Assembly: GCA_049997955.1 (NCBI GenBank)
Contig: JAEBDY010000004.1
Span: 186,001-250,000, forward strand
Length of the DNA: 64,000 nt
Source of the DNA: Umezawaea sp049997955
GTDB taxonomy: Bacteria; Actinomycetota; Actinomycetes; Mycobacteriales; Pseudonocardiaceae
Reading direction: 5' to 3'
Shown one piece after another: positions 48,001 through 55,500 of the stretch. Both the position numbers and the translations under genes were made by a program. The notes below the pieces were generated by a model. It made no database searches, was not told the DNA's origin, and saw nothing but the letters and a program-made list of their open reading frames with translations. Position 1 is the first letter of the stretch. Every line of letters starts with the position of its first letter.

Positions 48001-51000
48001 CCTCGGTGTCCGGGAAGGCGGACAGGTCGACCAGGTCCACATCGACCGGCGAGGTCTCGGCCACGACCTGGACGACCTCGCCGTCCGCGTCGGTGCGGAA
48101 CGACGTCCGCAGTCCGTCGTGCCGGGCGACGAGTCCCCGCACCGCGGCGCGCACGGCGTCCACGTCGAGCGGTCCGCGCAGCCGCAGGGCGGCGGGCACG
48201 GTGTAGAGCGGACTGCCGGGGTCGAGCTGGTCGAGGAACCAGAGGCGCTGCTGGGCGAACGACAGCAGCGCCGGACCGTCCACTGAGGACTCGTCCGAAG
48301 TGGACTGTCTTTCGGCGGTGTCGATCCACGCCGCCTGCGCGGTGAGCGTGCGCTGGTCGAACAGCCGCCGCAACGGGACTTCGACGCCGAACCGGTCGGA
48401 GATCCGCGACGCCATCCTGGTCGCGGACAGGGAATGCCCGCCCAGTGCGAAGAAGTCGTCCGCGCGACCGACCGAGTAGCGGCCCAGCACCTCGCGCCAC
48501 AGCGCGGCGAGGTCCCGCTCGGTGCCGGGCCTCGGCTCCTCGAGCACCGCGCGGGTGTAGTCGGCGTCCCCCGGCGCGGGCAGCCGGGCCCGGTCGACCT
48601 TCCCGTTGACCGTCAGGGGCAACTCGTCGAGCACCACCACCGCACCCGGCACCAGGTAGTCCGGGAGCCGGTCGGCCAGGTGGCCGCGCAGCGCGGCCCC
48701 GGTCGCCGCGGCGGTGAGCACGACGTAGCCCACCAGCCCGTCGGGCGCGGTCACGACGGCGTCGGCGACCGCCGGGTGCGACCGCAGCACCGCCTCCACC
48801 TCGCCGGGCTCGACGCGGTAGCCGCGCACCTTGACCTGCCGGTCGACGCGGCCGAGGAACTCCAGCGCACCGGACGGCAGCACGCGGGCGAGGTCGCCCG
48901 TGAGGTACATCCGCGAGCCCGGCGGCCCCCACGGGTCGGGCACGAACCGGGTGGCCGTCTGCGCGGGGGCGTCCAGGTAGCCCCAGCCGACCTGCGGCCC
49001 GGCGACGCACAGCTCGCCGGGCACGCCGTCGGGCGCGGGGCGGAGCCGGTCGTCCAGCACGTGCAGCCGGGTGCCCGGCACGGGCGATCCGATCGGCACG
49101 GTCACGGCGTCGGCGTCCTCGGCGACCACCTCATGGACGCAGCAGCCGACGACGGTCTCGGTCGGGCCGAACTCGTTGACGACCCGCACGTCCGGGGCGA
49201 GCGCGCGGAACCTGCGGACCAGGTCGGGGCTCAGCGCCTCACCACCGACCACGAACACCTTCGCCGCCGCGCGCAGCCGGTCGGCGGGCACCGTCCGGAG
49301 CAGCACCTCCAGGTGCGCGGGGGTGATCTTGACCAGGTCGAAGCCACCCTCCTGGGCGAGCAGCGCCCCGAGCTGGTGGACGCCGTCCGCGTCGTCCAGG
49401 AGCACCACGGGCCCGCCGCGCGTCAGCGGCAGCAGCAGGCTGGTGATCGTGAGGTCGAAGCCGAGCGACGAGTGCACCGGCGAGCCGCCCGTGCCGACGC
49501 CGTACTCCTCCACGGCCCAGCCGACGTACCGGGAGAGACCGGAATGCGGGACCAGCACGCCCTTCGGACTGCCGGTGGAGCCGGACGTGAACAGCACGTA
49601 GGCAGGCCGGTCGGAGTCGTCCAGCACCGGCAGCGCGCCGGTGGGGAGGCCGGTCAGCAGCAGCTCGTCCGGGTCGCCCACGGCCAGCGCGGGGGTGGTG
49701 AGGACGATGACGGGGTCGGCCGCGGCCAGGACCTGCTCCCGCCGGGCGGCGGGCAGGTACGGGTCGACGGGCACGTAGGCGGCCCCCACGCGCCACACGC
49801 CGAGCACGGCGGCGACCATCGCGCGAGCACGTTCGACCCGCAACGCCACCAGCGAGTCCGGTCCGACGCCGCGGGCGTGCAGCGCCGCCGCGATCCGGTC
49901 GGCCTCGGCGGCCACCTCGGCGTAGGTCGCCACCCCGTACCGGTCGCGCACCGCCACCGCGTGCGGGGTGCGCTCCACCTGGCGGTGGAACAGCTCCAGC
50001 GCCGACGGTCCGGCCACCGCGCCGGTCTCCGTGACGAGGGCGGGCACCGGCGCGCCCATCGGCAGGTCGGCCAGCCTGGTCCCCGGCTCCGCGACCGCGG
50101 CGGCGAGCAGGGCGGCCAGCTGGTCGAGCATCCGGGCGGCGGTCTCCCGCGCGAGCACGTCGGCGTTGACCTCCAGCGCCGCGTGCAGCCGGTCGCCGCG
50201 CTGCTCCACCAGCAGGTTCACGTCGTACTTCGCGCTGCCGGGGTCGACCTCCAGCAGTTCGACGTCCAGGCCGGGCAGCGCGATGGGCTCGGTGTAGGCG
50301 TTCTGCAATGCGATCATCGCCTGGAACAGGGGCGTGCGCGCCGAGCCGCGGTCCGGGCGGACGGCGTCCAGCAGCCGGTCGAAGGGCACGTCGGCGTGGC
50401 CCAGCGCGGACAGCGCCTCGTCGCGCACCCGGTCCAGCAGCTCCGCGAACGTCGGGTCGCCGTCGGTGGCCGTGCGGATCGGCAGGACGTTCACGAAGTA
50501 GCCGATGAGCGCCTCGGCGCGGGACCGGTTGGCCAGCGGGGTGCCGAGCACGACCTCGGACTGGCGGGCGTGGCGGTGCAGGACGGCGGTGAACCCGGCC
50601 GCCAGCACCATGAACAGCGACGCGCGGTGCGCCAGGGCCAGCGCCTCCAGGCCCGCGCGGAGGTCGGCGTCGAGCCACGTCACGGCGCGGTGGCCGCGGT
50701 GGGTCGGTTCGACGGGCCGGGGGCGGTCCCACGGCAGTTCGAGCGCGGGCGGCGGCGTGGCGAACCGCTGCCGCCAGTGGGCCAGCTGCTCGTCCATCAG
50801 GCCGCCCGCGAGCTGGTCGCGGTGCCACACCGAGTAGTCCGCGTACTGGAACGGCAGCTCGGGCAGGTCGGCCTTCACCCCGGTCCGGCGAGCCACGTAC
50901 CCCGCGCCCAGCTCGGCCAGCATCACGCCGACCGACCAGCCGTCCGCGACGATGTGGTGCATCGTCAGCAGCAGCACGTGCTCGCGCTCGGCCACCCGCA

Positions 51001-51373
51001 GCAGGGTCGCGCGCAGCAGCGGGCCCTCGGTCAGGTCGAACCGGTGCGCCGCCTCGATCCCGGCCAGCCGCCGCACCTCGCGCTCGGCGTCGCCCTCCAG
51101 CGCCACCTCGTCGAACCGGATCCGCTGGTAGGAGTGCACGACCTGCTCCGGACCGTCGGCGCCGGAGCGGAACGTCGTGCGCAGCACCTCGTGCCGGTCC
51201 ACCATGTCCTGCAACGACTGCCGCAACGCCACCGCGTCCAGGTCTCCGCGCAGGCGCAGCGCGGCGGGCACCGTGTAGGCCGACGAACCGGGGTCGAGCC
51301 GGTCGGCGAGCCAGAGCCCGGCCTGCGCGTGCGAGCACGGGAAGACGTAGACCTCGTCGGTGTCGTGCGGCAT
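42077..51373 (-). CDS. NRPS-B: three C-A-T modules
   Basis: This 3098-residue synthetase reads C-A-T-C-A-T-C-A-T without epimerisation domains. C1 has HHIVADGWS (about 139), C2 the variant HHIVSDAWS (about 1167) and C3 HHLAADGGS (about 2214). A domains have FTSGSTG cores near 600, 1635 and 2674, and T domains LGGHSLSA, IGGHSLLA and VGGHSLAA near 981, 2026 and 3034. The pockets I read are D-L-T-K-V-G-E-V-G-K (close to the published Asn code), D-I-W-E-V-T-A-D-D-K (basic residue, perhaps Dab) and D-P-R-H-F-G-V-Q-A-K. The last belongs to the Lys2-like type known for alpha-aminoadipate, with AHDPFLRDVL instead of the usual FDxS. ATG 51373 has GGGAAACCC upstream. The gene is coupled to NRPS-C by an ATGA overlap. 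Confidence 0.92.
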   Translation of the reverse strand: MPHDTDEVYVFPCSHAQAGLWLADRLDPGSSAYTVPAALRLRGDLDAVALRQSLQDMVDRHEVLRTTFRSGADGPEQVVHSYQRIRFDEVALEGDAEREVRRLAGIEAAHRFDLTEGPLLRATLLRVAEREHVLLLTMHHIVADGWSVGVMLAELGAGYVARRTGVKADLPELPFQYADYSVWHRDQLAGGLMDEQLAHWRQRFATPPPALELPWDRPRPVEPTHRGHRAVTWLDADLRAGLEALALAHRASLFMVLAAGFTAVLHRHARQSEVVLGTPLANRSRAEALIGYFVNVLPIRTATDGDPTFAELLDRVRDEALSALGHADVPFDRLLDAVRPDRGSARTPLFQAMIALQNAYTEPIALPGLDVELLEVDPGSAKYDVNLLVEQRGDRLHAALEVNADVLARETAARMLDQLAALLAAAVAEPGTRLADLPMGAPVPALVTETGAVAGPSALELFHRQVERTPHAVAVRDRYGVATYAEVAAEADRIAAALHARGVGPDSLVALRVERARAMVAAVLGVWRVGAAYVPVDPYLPAARREQVLAAADPVIVLTTPALAVGDPDELLLTGLPTGALPVLDDSDRPAYVLFTSGSTGSPKGVLVPHSGLSRYVGWAVEEYGVGTGGSPVHSSLGFDLTITSLLLPLTRGGPVVLLDDADGVHQLGALLAQEGGFDLVKITPAHLEVLLRTVPADRLRAAAKVFVVGGEALSPDLVRRFRALAPDVRVVNEFGPTETVVGCCVHEVVAEDADAVTVPIGSPVPGTRLHVLDDRLRPAPDGVPGELCVAGPQVGWGYLDAPAQTATRFVPDPWGPPGSRMYLTGDLARVLPSGALEFLGRVDRQVKVRGYRVEPGEVEAVLRSHPAVADAVVTAPDGLVGYVVLTAAATGAALRGHLADRLPDYLVPGAVVVLDELPLTVNGKVDRARLPAPGDADYTRAVLEEPRPGTERDLAALWREVLGRYSVGRADDFFALGGHSLSATRMASRISDRFGVEVPLRRLFDQRTLTAQAAWIDTAERQSTSDESSVDGPALLSFAQQRLWFLDQLDPGSPLYTVPAALRLRGPLDVDAVRAAVRGLVARHDGLRTSFRTDADGEVVQVVAETSPVDVDLVDLSAFPDTEARCADLVARRARTGFDLAVGPLLRVDLLRLADRDHVLVVTVHHIVSDAWSVGVLLRDFAALYRSSGDLPALRTTLTRHAARQRRQLDGGALDEQIAYWRDRLAGPLPVLALAGDRRTGGGVRPGLQITGDLPSDLTAGVERVARDLGVTPFAVLLAAFYAVLHRHTAQTDLLVGSPVANRVSSDLEDLVGCFVNVLVLRGRVDPAATFAALVRQAAETSLAAQANQDVPFERLVEEVGDAGGDHTPLFQAMFGLQNVPRSGWDALGLDVEELPADTGTARFDVTLLVEPHGTDLGLRLECAADLFDEAAAHRFLATYRTLLAAAVARPDSGIGALPVLDPAERRRLIIDFNATDVEFPTDRTFADLFADRVARHPDAVAVHDPAGTLTYGDLAERADLIAARLLDAGARPGVPVALLAERGRGFLAAVLAVFRAGLAYVPLERLHPVARLAGILTASGATVLVHDDETVALAADLADRTSAVPVPVYGPGAAVPVVSTGPRDLAYVIFTSGSTGVPKGAMVEQEGMVNHLFGKVRDLAFTADDVLVQNAPVSFDISVWQFLTPLLVGGRVLVVSDEQARTPRLLWQTATDHGATVLEVVPSMLRASLAEPDLPVPPGLRLLVLTGEALPPDLVRDWLARHPGIPVVNAYGPTECSDDVTHAVLAEPPALGDAFTPIGVPLPNTRLYVLDAAGRPVPAGVPGELHVGGTGVGRGYLGDPVRTAASFVPDPFGPVPGRRLYRTGDLVRLRSDGSLEFLGRIDHQVKVRGHRVELGEVEAALRDHPAVDDCAVVSMVDSEGEAELAGYFTAERPPSSRDLRARLGRVLPSYMIPAHLVHLEALPLNDNGKVDRSALPAPVRGSAPDVVRTAPRTELERVVAHAWADVLGVAEIGAEDDFFGIGGHSLLAVRVLTRLRSELGREIELRLLFEHPVLEDLAAALDDAPTAAYEPIPVIERGDLVELSYAQRRMWFFEQLNPGTAVFSMPAAYRVHGSLDVDRLAAALTAAVERHDVLRTGYLDREGTPWGRVFPAAPVVVPVTDLRGHPDPDRRVADLARAESERPFDLAVGPMLRAEVLRLSEVDWVLLVTVHHLAADGGSAVVLLSEVLAEYAGRVPDRPEVRYADFALWQRDLVEGSQGQVDHWRDRLAGDLPVLRLPADRPRRDRAAHQGELVTTVLPAELVDRLRAVGEGATLFMVLLAGFQVLLHRLTGERDVVVGTPVDGRSHQQVRRLVGCFVNTLPIRTDVDPAASVRDLVRRVRATAVDAYANQDVPFERIVSEVLSGRSDDTSPLFQVLFNMVDPTDPIADLPVPGLRFTPLDSRLLRFGAKFDLTLYARDLGAGGLDLNAVYDGALFDRDRMTGLLDQLTTVLEAFAADPEQAVEAIVLRRDPIELPEQAPRWAGDVAERLARQAAATPDALAATDADGSHTYAELDRAVDDVAGALAARGVGPGAVVAVHAHRRVTTVTALLGVLRAGAAFVLLDPAYPVAALAERLALASATVVLGSAAQPPPADLAVDPVLLPCAPQPARTPVPADPDRVAYLSFTSGTTGAPRLVAATARPLAHFLDWHVSRWGLGAGDRVSALSGVAHDPFLRDVLTGVWCGGSVHLPSTATVRDPDALADWLAERDVTVAHLTPSLARLLASADASRALPSLRHAFLGGEALTGADRAALARRAPGVRCVNVYGATETPQAVAYHEVGDEHPDAVVPLGEGIDGVQLLVLRGAVPAAVGELGEIVVRTPYLSLGYPLDPDLTAERFVDGGYRTGDLGRYRPDGLVEYAGRADRQAQVRGHRVEPAEVEAVLRGRSGVDRVHVEVVGDRLTAYVVGSATGLEEWAAARLPEQLVPAVVVLDELPLTPNGKVDRAALTAGPRAVVAPRTDAEHVLHAIWLDVLPGGDFGVEDDFFAVGGHSLAAAQVLARTRREFAVDLGLGDVLGATTIAALAEVVETAVTAQLDDLTDAEIAALLAEDTTP

Positions 51374-51398
51374 GGGTTTCCCTGCTGTCGTGAGGTGG

Positions 51399-51770
51399 TC
51401 AGACCAGCGGCGCGAAGAAGAAGGTGTCCCGCCGGGCGAAACGGCCGTCGTCGGTGAGCGTGAAGAAGTCCGCGAACCGCACGACGACGTCGGAGCCGTC
51501 GCGCAGCACACCGCGGAACTCGCCGTGCACCGCCACCTCGCTGCCCGTCGCGACCACCGTGGACAGGTGGTGCGCGCCCTCGCGGATCACCCGGTCCGCG
51601 CGGTAGAAGCGCTCGACCTCGTCCCGGCCGTGCAGCACCGGGTAGCCGGGCCGGTGGTAGACGGTGTCGGAGGCGAAGAGCTGGACCAGCTCGTCCAGGT
51701 CGGCGCGGTCGACCAGCTCGTAGTAGCGGCGCACCCGCTCCTCGCACATCCGCGTACCGACGCCGGTCAT
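51399..51770 (-). CDS. SnoaL/NTF2-like protein
   Basis: The 123-residue protein fits the NTF2-like/SnoaL fold: CEERVRRYYELVDRADLDELVQLFASDTVYHRPGYPVLHGRDEVERFYRADRVI, then the beta-sheet half with FRGVLRDGSDVVVRFADFFTLTDDGRF. Members act as cyclases, isomerases, hydrolases or plain ligand-binding proteins; the sequence does not decide. ATG 51770 overlaps the type II thioesterase stop by 4 nt, and NRPS-B starts 25 nt after its end, so it belongs to the biosynthetic operon. A tailoring or substrate-supply role is inferred from position only. Confidence 0.8.
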   Translation of the reverse strand: MTGVGTRMCEERVRRYYELVDRADLDELVQLFASDTVYHRPGYPVLHGRDEVERFYRADRVIREGAHHLSTVVATGSEVAVHGEFRGVLRDGSDVVVRFADFFTLTDDGRFARRDTFFFAPLV

Positions 51771-52534
51771 CGCGGGCCCGTCTCCGCTGCCGGGCCGGTG
51801 AGTGTCCGGGCGATCACGTCCAGCACGTCGCGCACCCGCTCCTGGAGGTAGAAGTGGCCGCCGGGGAAGGACTTCGCGGTGAACGCCGCCTCGGTGACGA
51901 CGGCCCACCCCTCCAGCACCCCCTCCCCCAGGTCCGGATCGTCCACGCCGCCGAGCGCCGTCACGGGCACGCGCAGCGGTGGGCGTTCGACCGGCCGGTA
52001 GGTCTCGCAGACCGCGAAGTCCGCGCGCAGCACCGGCAGCAGCACCGCCAGCAGTTCCGGGTGCCCGAGCACCTCGGCGTCGGTGCCCGCGAGCGAGGTG
52101 ACGTGCTCGACCAGCTCGTCGTCGGGCAGCGCGTGCACGACCAGGTCGCCGCTGTGCGGGGGCAGGTGCGGCGGGACGTAACCGGAGACGAACAGGTGGG
52201 CGGGAGGCCTGCCCCGGTCGGCGAGCGCGTGCGCCAGTTCGTACGCCAGCAGCGCGCCCATGCTGTGGCCGAACAGCGCGAACGGCCGGTCGACCCGGTC
52301 CAGCAGCGGGTCGGCGAGCTGCCCGACGATCTCGGTGGCCGAACTCGACGCCGGTTCCGGGAACCGGGCGCCGCGCCCGGCGAGCTGCACCGGGACGACC
52401 TCGATCCCCTTGTCCCGCAACGGGGTCCACTCCAGGTACGCCGAGGCTGCCGCGCCCGCGTGCGGCAGGCAGACGAGCTGGACGGTCTCGGTTCCGGTGG
52501 CCGCCGACGGCGGGAACCAGCGGGTCGCGGTCAT
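51767..52534 (-). CDS. Type II thioesterase
   Basis: The 255-residue alpha/beta-hydrolase of the TEII (GrsT/SrfAD) family begins with VQLVCLPHAGAAASAYLEW. It has the nucleophile elbow FGHSMGALLAYELAH, an Asp in VTALGGVDDPDL, and a catalytic His in SFPGGHFYLQE. Such enzymes clear mis-primed or stalled carrier proteins during nonribosomal synthesis. ATG 52534 overlaps the NRPS-A stop codon, consistent with a housekeeping role for this assembly line. It is distinct from the release TE at the end of NRPS-C. Confidence 0.92.
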   Translation of the reverse strand: MTATRWFPPSAATGTETVQLVCLPHAGAAASAYLEWTPLRDKGIEVVPVQLAGRGARFPEPASSSATEIVGQLADPLLDRVDRPFALFGHSMGALLAYELAHALADRGRPPAHLFVSGYVPPHLPPHSGDLVVHALPDDELVEHVTSLAGTDAEVLGHPELLAVLLPVLRADFAVCETYRPVERPPLRVPVTALGGVDDPDLGEGVLEGWAVVTEAAFTAKSFPGGHFYLQERVRDVLDVIARTLTGPAAETGPR

Positions 52535-55500
52535 GACGTCCTCCCGGTCTGGTCGACGACGGCCGCCCGGCGGGGCAGCCGGGTCGGTCCGCTGGGCACG
52601 GGTGGCGGCGCGGCGGACGCGGACTCCGCTTCCACGAACTCGGCGATCGCCCGTGCCGTCGGGTTGTTGAACAGCTCGTTGAGCGGCATCTCGACGGCGT
52701 AGGAGTCGCGCAGCCGTCCGATCAGCCGGATCGCGAGCAGCGAGTGCCCGCCGATCTCGAAGAAGTTCTCGTCCGGTCCGACGCTCGGCCGCCCCAGCAG
52801 TTCGGCGAGCACCACGCCGATCTCCTGCTCCCGCCCGTTCACCGCGGCCGCGGCCGGGTCGACGGCCGTCTCCGGTTTCGGCAGCTTCGCGCGGTCGATC
52901 TTGCCGTTGGGGTTCCTCGGCAACGCGGGCAGCGCGACCAGCAGCGGCGGCACCATGTACTCGGGCAGCCGGTCGCCGAGGAACGCGGTCAGCTCCTCCG
53001 GCGTCGGCGTGCCCGCGTAGTAGCCGATCAGCCGCTTGTCACCGGTCGACTCGTCGACCGCGGTCACGGCCTCCAGCACGCCGGTGTGCGCCACCGCCGC
53101 CGCGTCGACCTCACCCAGCTCGATCCGGAACCCGCGCACCTTGACCTGGAAGTCCGCGCGCCCCAGGAAGTCGATCGTGCCGTCCGGCAGCCACCGGGCC
53201 TGGTCGCCGGTCGCGTACATGCGGGCGCCGGGCCGGGCCGAGAACGGGTCCGGCACGAACCGCTCGGCGGTCAGCTCGGGGTTGCCGACGTAGCCGCGCC
53301 CCAGGCCGTCGCCGGAGATGTGCAGCTCGCCGGGCACCCCGATCGGGGTCGGCCGCAGGAACCGGTCCAGCACGTGCACGCCGGTGTTGCCGATCGGCTT
53401 CCCGATCGGCAGCCGCCCCTGGTCCGCGGGCACGGCAGGCAGCGGGTGGGTGGTGGCGAACGTGGCGGACTCGGTCGGCCCGTACCCGTTGGTCAGCAGC
53501 GGACCGCCGAGGTCGGCGACCTCCCGCGCCCGCTTGACGTCCATGGAGTCGCCGCCGACCAGCAGCTGGCGCACCGTGGCGAACGTCTTGGGGTCGTAGC
53601 CGACGAGCTGGGTGAACAGCGGCGTCGGCAGCACCACCGTGTCGATCTCGTGGGCCCGCAGCCGCTCCGCGAGGTCGCGCGGCGACAGGGCGGTCTCCCG
53701 GTCGAACCCGACCAGGTGGCCACCGTTGGCGAGCGCGCCCCACACCTCCAGGGTGGCGGCGTCGAACGCGGCGTTCGAGATCGCCGCGACCCGGTCGCCC
53801 GGCTCGAACGACGCGAACCCGTTGGCGCGCACCAGCCTGATCACGTTGCGGTGGGTCACGCACACGCCCTTCGGCGTGCCCGACGACCCCGAGGTGTACA
53901 TGACGTACAGCGCGCCGTCCGGGCCCGCCGGTCCGGGCGTCGGCCCGTCGTGCGCGGGGTCCTCGGCCACCTCGCGGCCGAGGTAGGTCGACACGTCGAC
54001 CACCGGGACGTCCAGCTCCAGCCGCTCGTGCCCGTCACCGGGCCGGGCCAGCAGCACGGCGGGGCGGGCGCTGTCGGCGATCATCCGCAGCCGGTGCACG
54101 GGGTGCGCCGGGTCGAACGGCACGTACGCGCCGCCCGCCTTGGCGACCGCCAGCATCGAGACCACCACGGACGGGTCGCGGTCGACGCTCAGGCCGACCG
54201 GCGTCTCCGCGCCCACCCCGAGTTCCGCCAGGCGACGGGCCAGCGCCGTGGTCACCCGGTCCAGCTCGCGGTAGGTGAACCGGACGTCCCCGAACGTCAG
54301 CGCGGGGCTGTCCGGAGCCGCGCCCACGCACTCGGCGAACAGCTCGGCGACCGTGGCGTCGCGCGGGTAGTCGGTGGCGGTGGCGTTCCAGGACCGGAAC
54401 AGCTCCAGCTCGGCGTCGGTGGCCATGGGGCTGTCGGCCACCGCCGCGGTGGGGTCACCCGCGAAGTGCCGGGCCAGCAGGGCGAAGTGCTCGCCGAGCC
54501 GGACCGCGGTGTCGCGGTCGAACAGGTCCGTCGAGAAGTTGATCAGGCCTTCGAGGCGGTCGTCGACCTCGGCCAGCACCATCGTGAGGTCGACCTGGGC
54601 GGTGCGGCGCACCAGGTCCAGGCTCTCGACCTCCAGCCCGCCGATCCGCATCCGCGCGCCTGCCCGGCCCGTCTGGAGCGCGCCCAGGCCCTCGTCGCGC
54701 AGCAGGTGCGGGGAGGTGAGGCTGAACATCACCTGGTACCCCGGCGGCCGTGAGCCCTCGCGTTGCAGCCGCAGGCGCTCCACGAGCACCGGGAACGGCA
54801 TCTCCTGGTGCGCCAACGCCTCCACGACGGTCCGCTTGGTGTTCACCAGGTGGTCGGCGAAGCCCGCGTCACCGTCCACGGTGGACCTGATCAGCAGCGG
54901 GTTGACGAAGTAGCCGACCACGCCGTGCAGGTCGGCGTCGCTCCGACCGGAGCCCGGCACGCCGATCAGGAAGTCCTCCTCGCCGGTGTAGCGGTGCACC
55001 AGCGCCTGGAACACCGACAGCAGGCTCACGAACAACGTTGTGCCGGTGGCGGCGGACAGCTCGCGCAGCGCCGCCGTCGTGGCCGGGTCCAGCTCCACGG
55101 TCACCGTGTCGCCGCCGTAGCTCGGCGTCCGCGGCCGCGGCCGGTCGGAGGGCAGGTCCAGCTCCGCCTTGCAGCCTTCGAGGCGGTCGCGCCAGAACTC
55201 CCACAGCTCCGCTCCCCGCGCCGACTCCAGCATCCGGCGCTGGCGGTGGGCGAGGTCGGTGTACCGGGCGCGCGGCGCGGGCGGCGCCTCGACCGGTTCG
55301 CCGGTCTCCGCCGCGTACAGCCTGCCCAGTTCGTCGGTCATCACCGCGAGGGACCACATGTCCGCCGCGACGTGGTGCACGACCAGCGACAGCACGTCGC
55401 CGTCCGGGCGGCGCAGCAGCACAGCGCGCAGCACCCGCCCGTCCGAGAGCGAGAACAGCTCCCCCGCCGCCTCGCGGTCGAGCCGGGCCCGCAGCGCCGC

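Noticed and set aside
42269..48286. Very long plus-strand open frame opposite NRPS-B
   Set aside because: It is an antisense shadow of the NRPS modules, with no motifs and repeated RRGQH-type composition.
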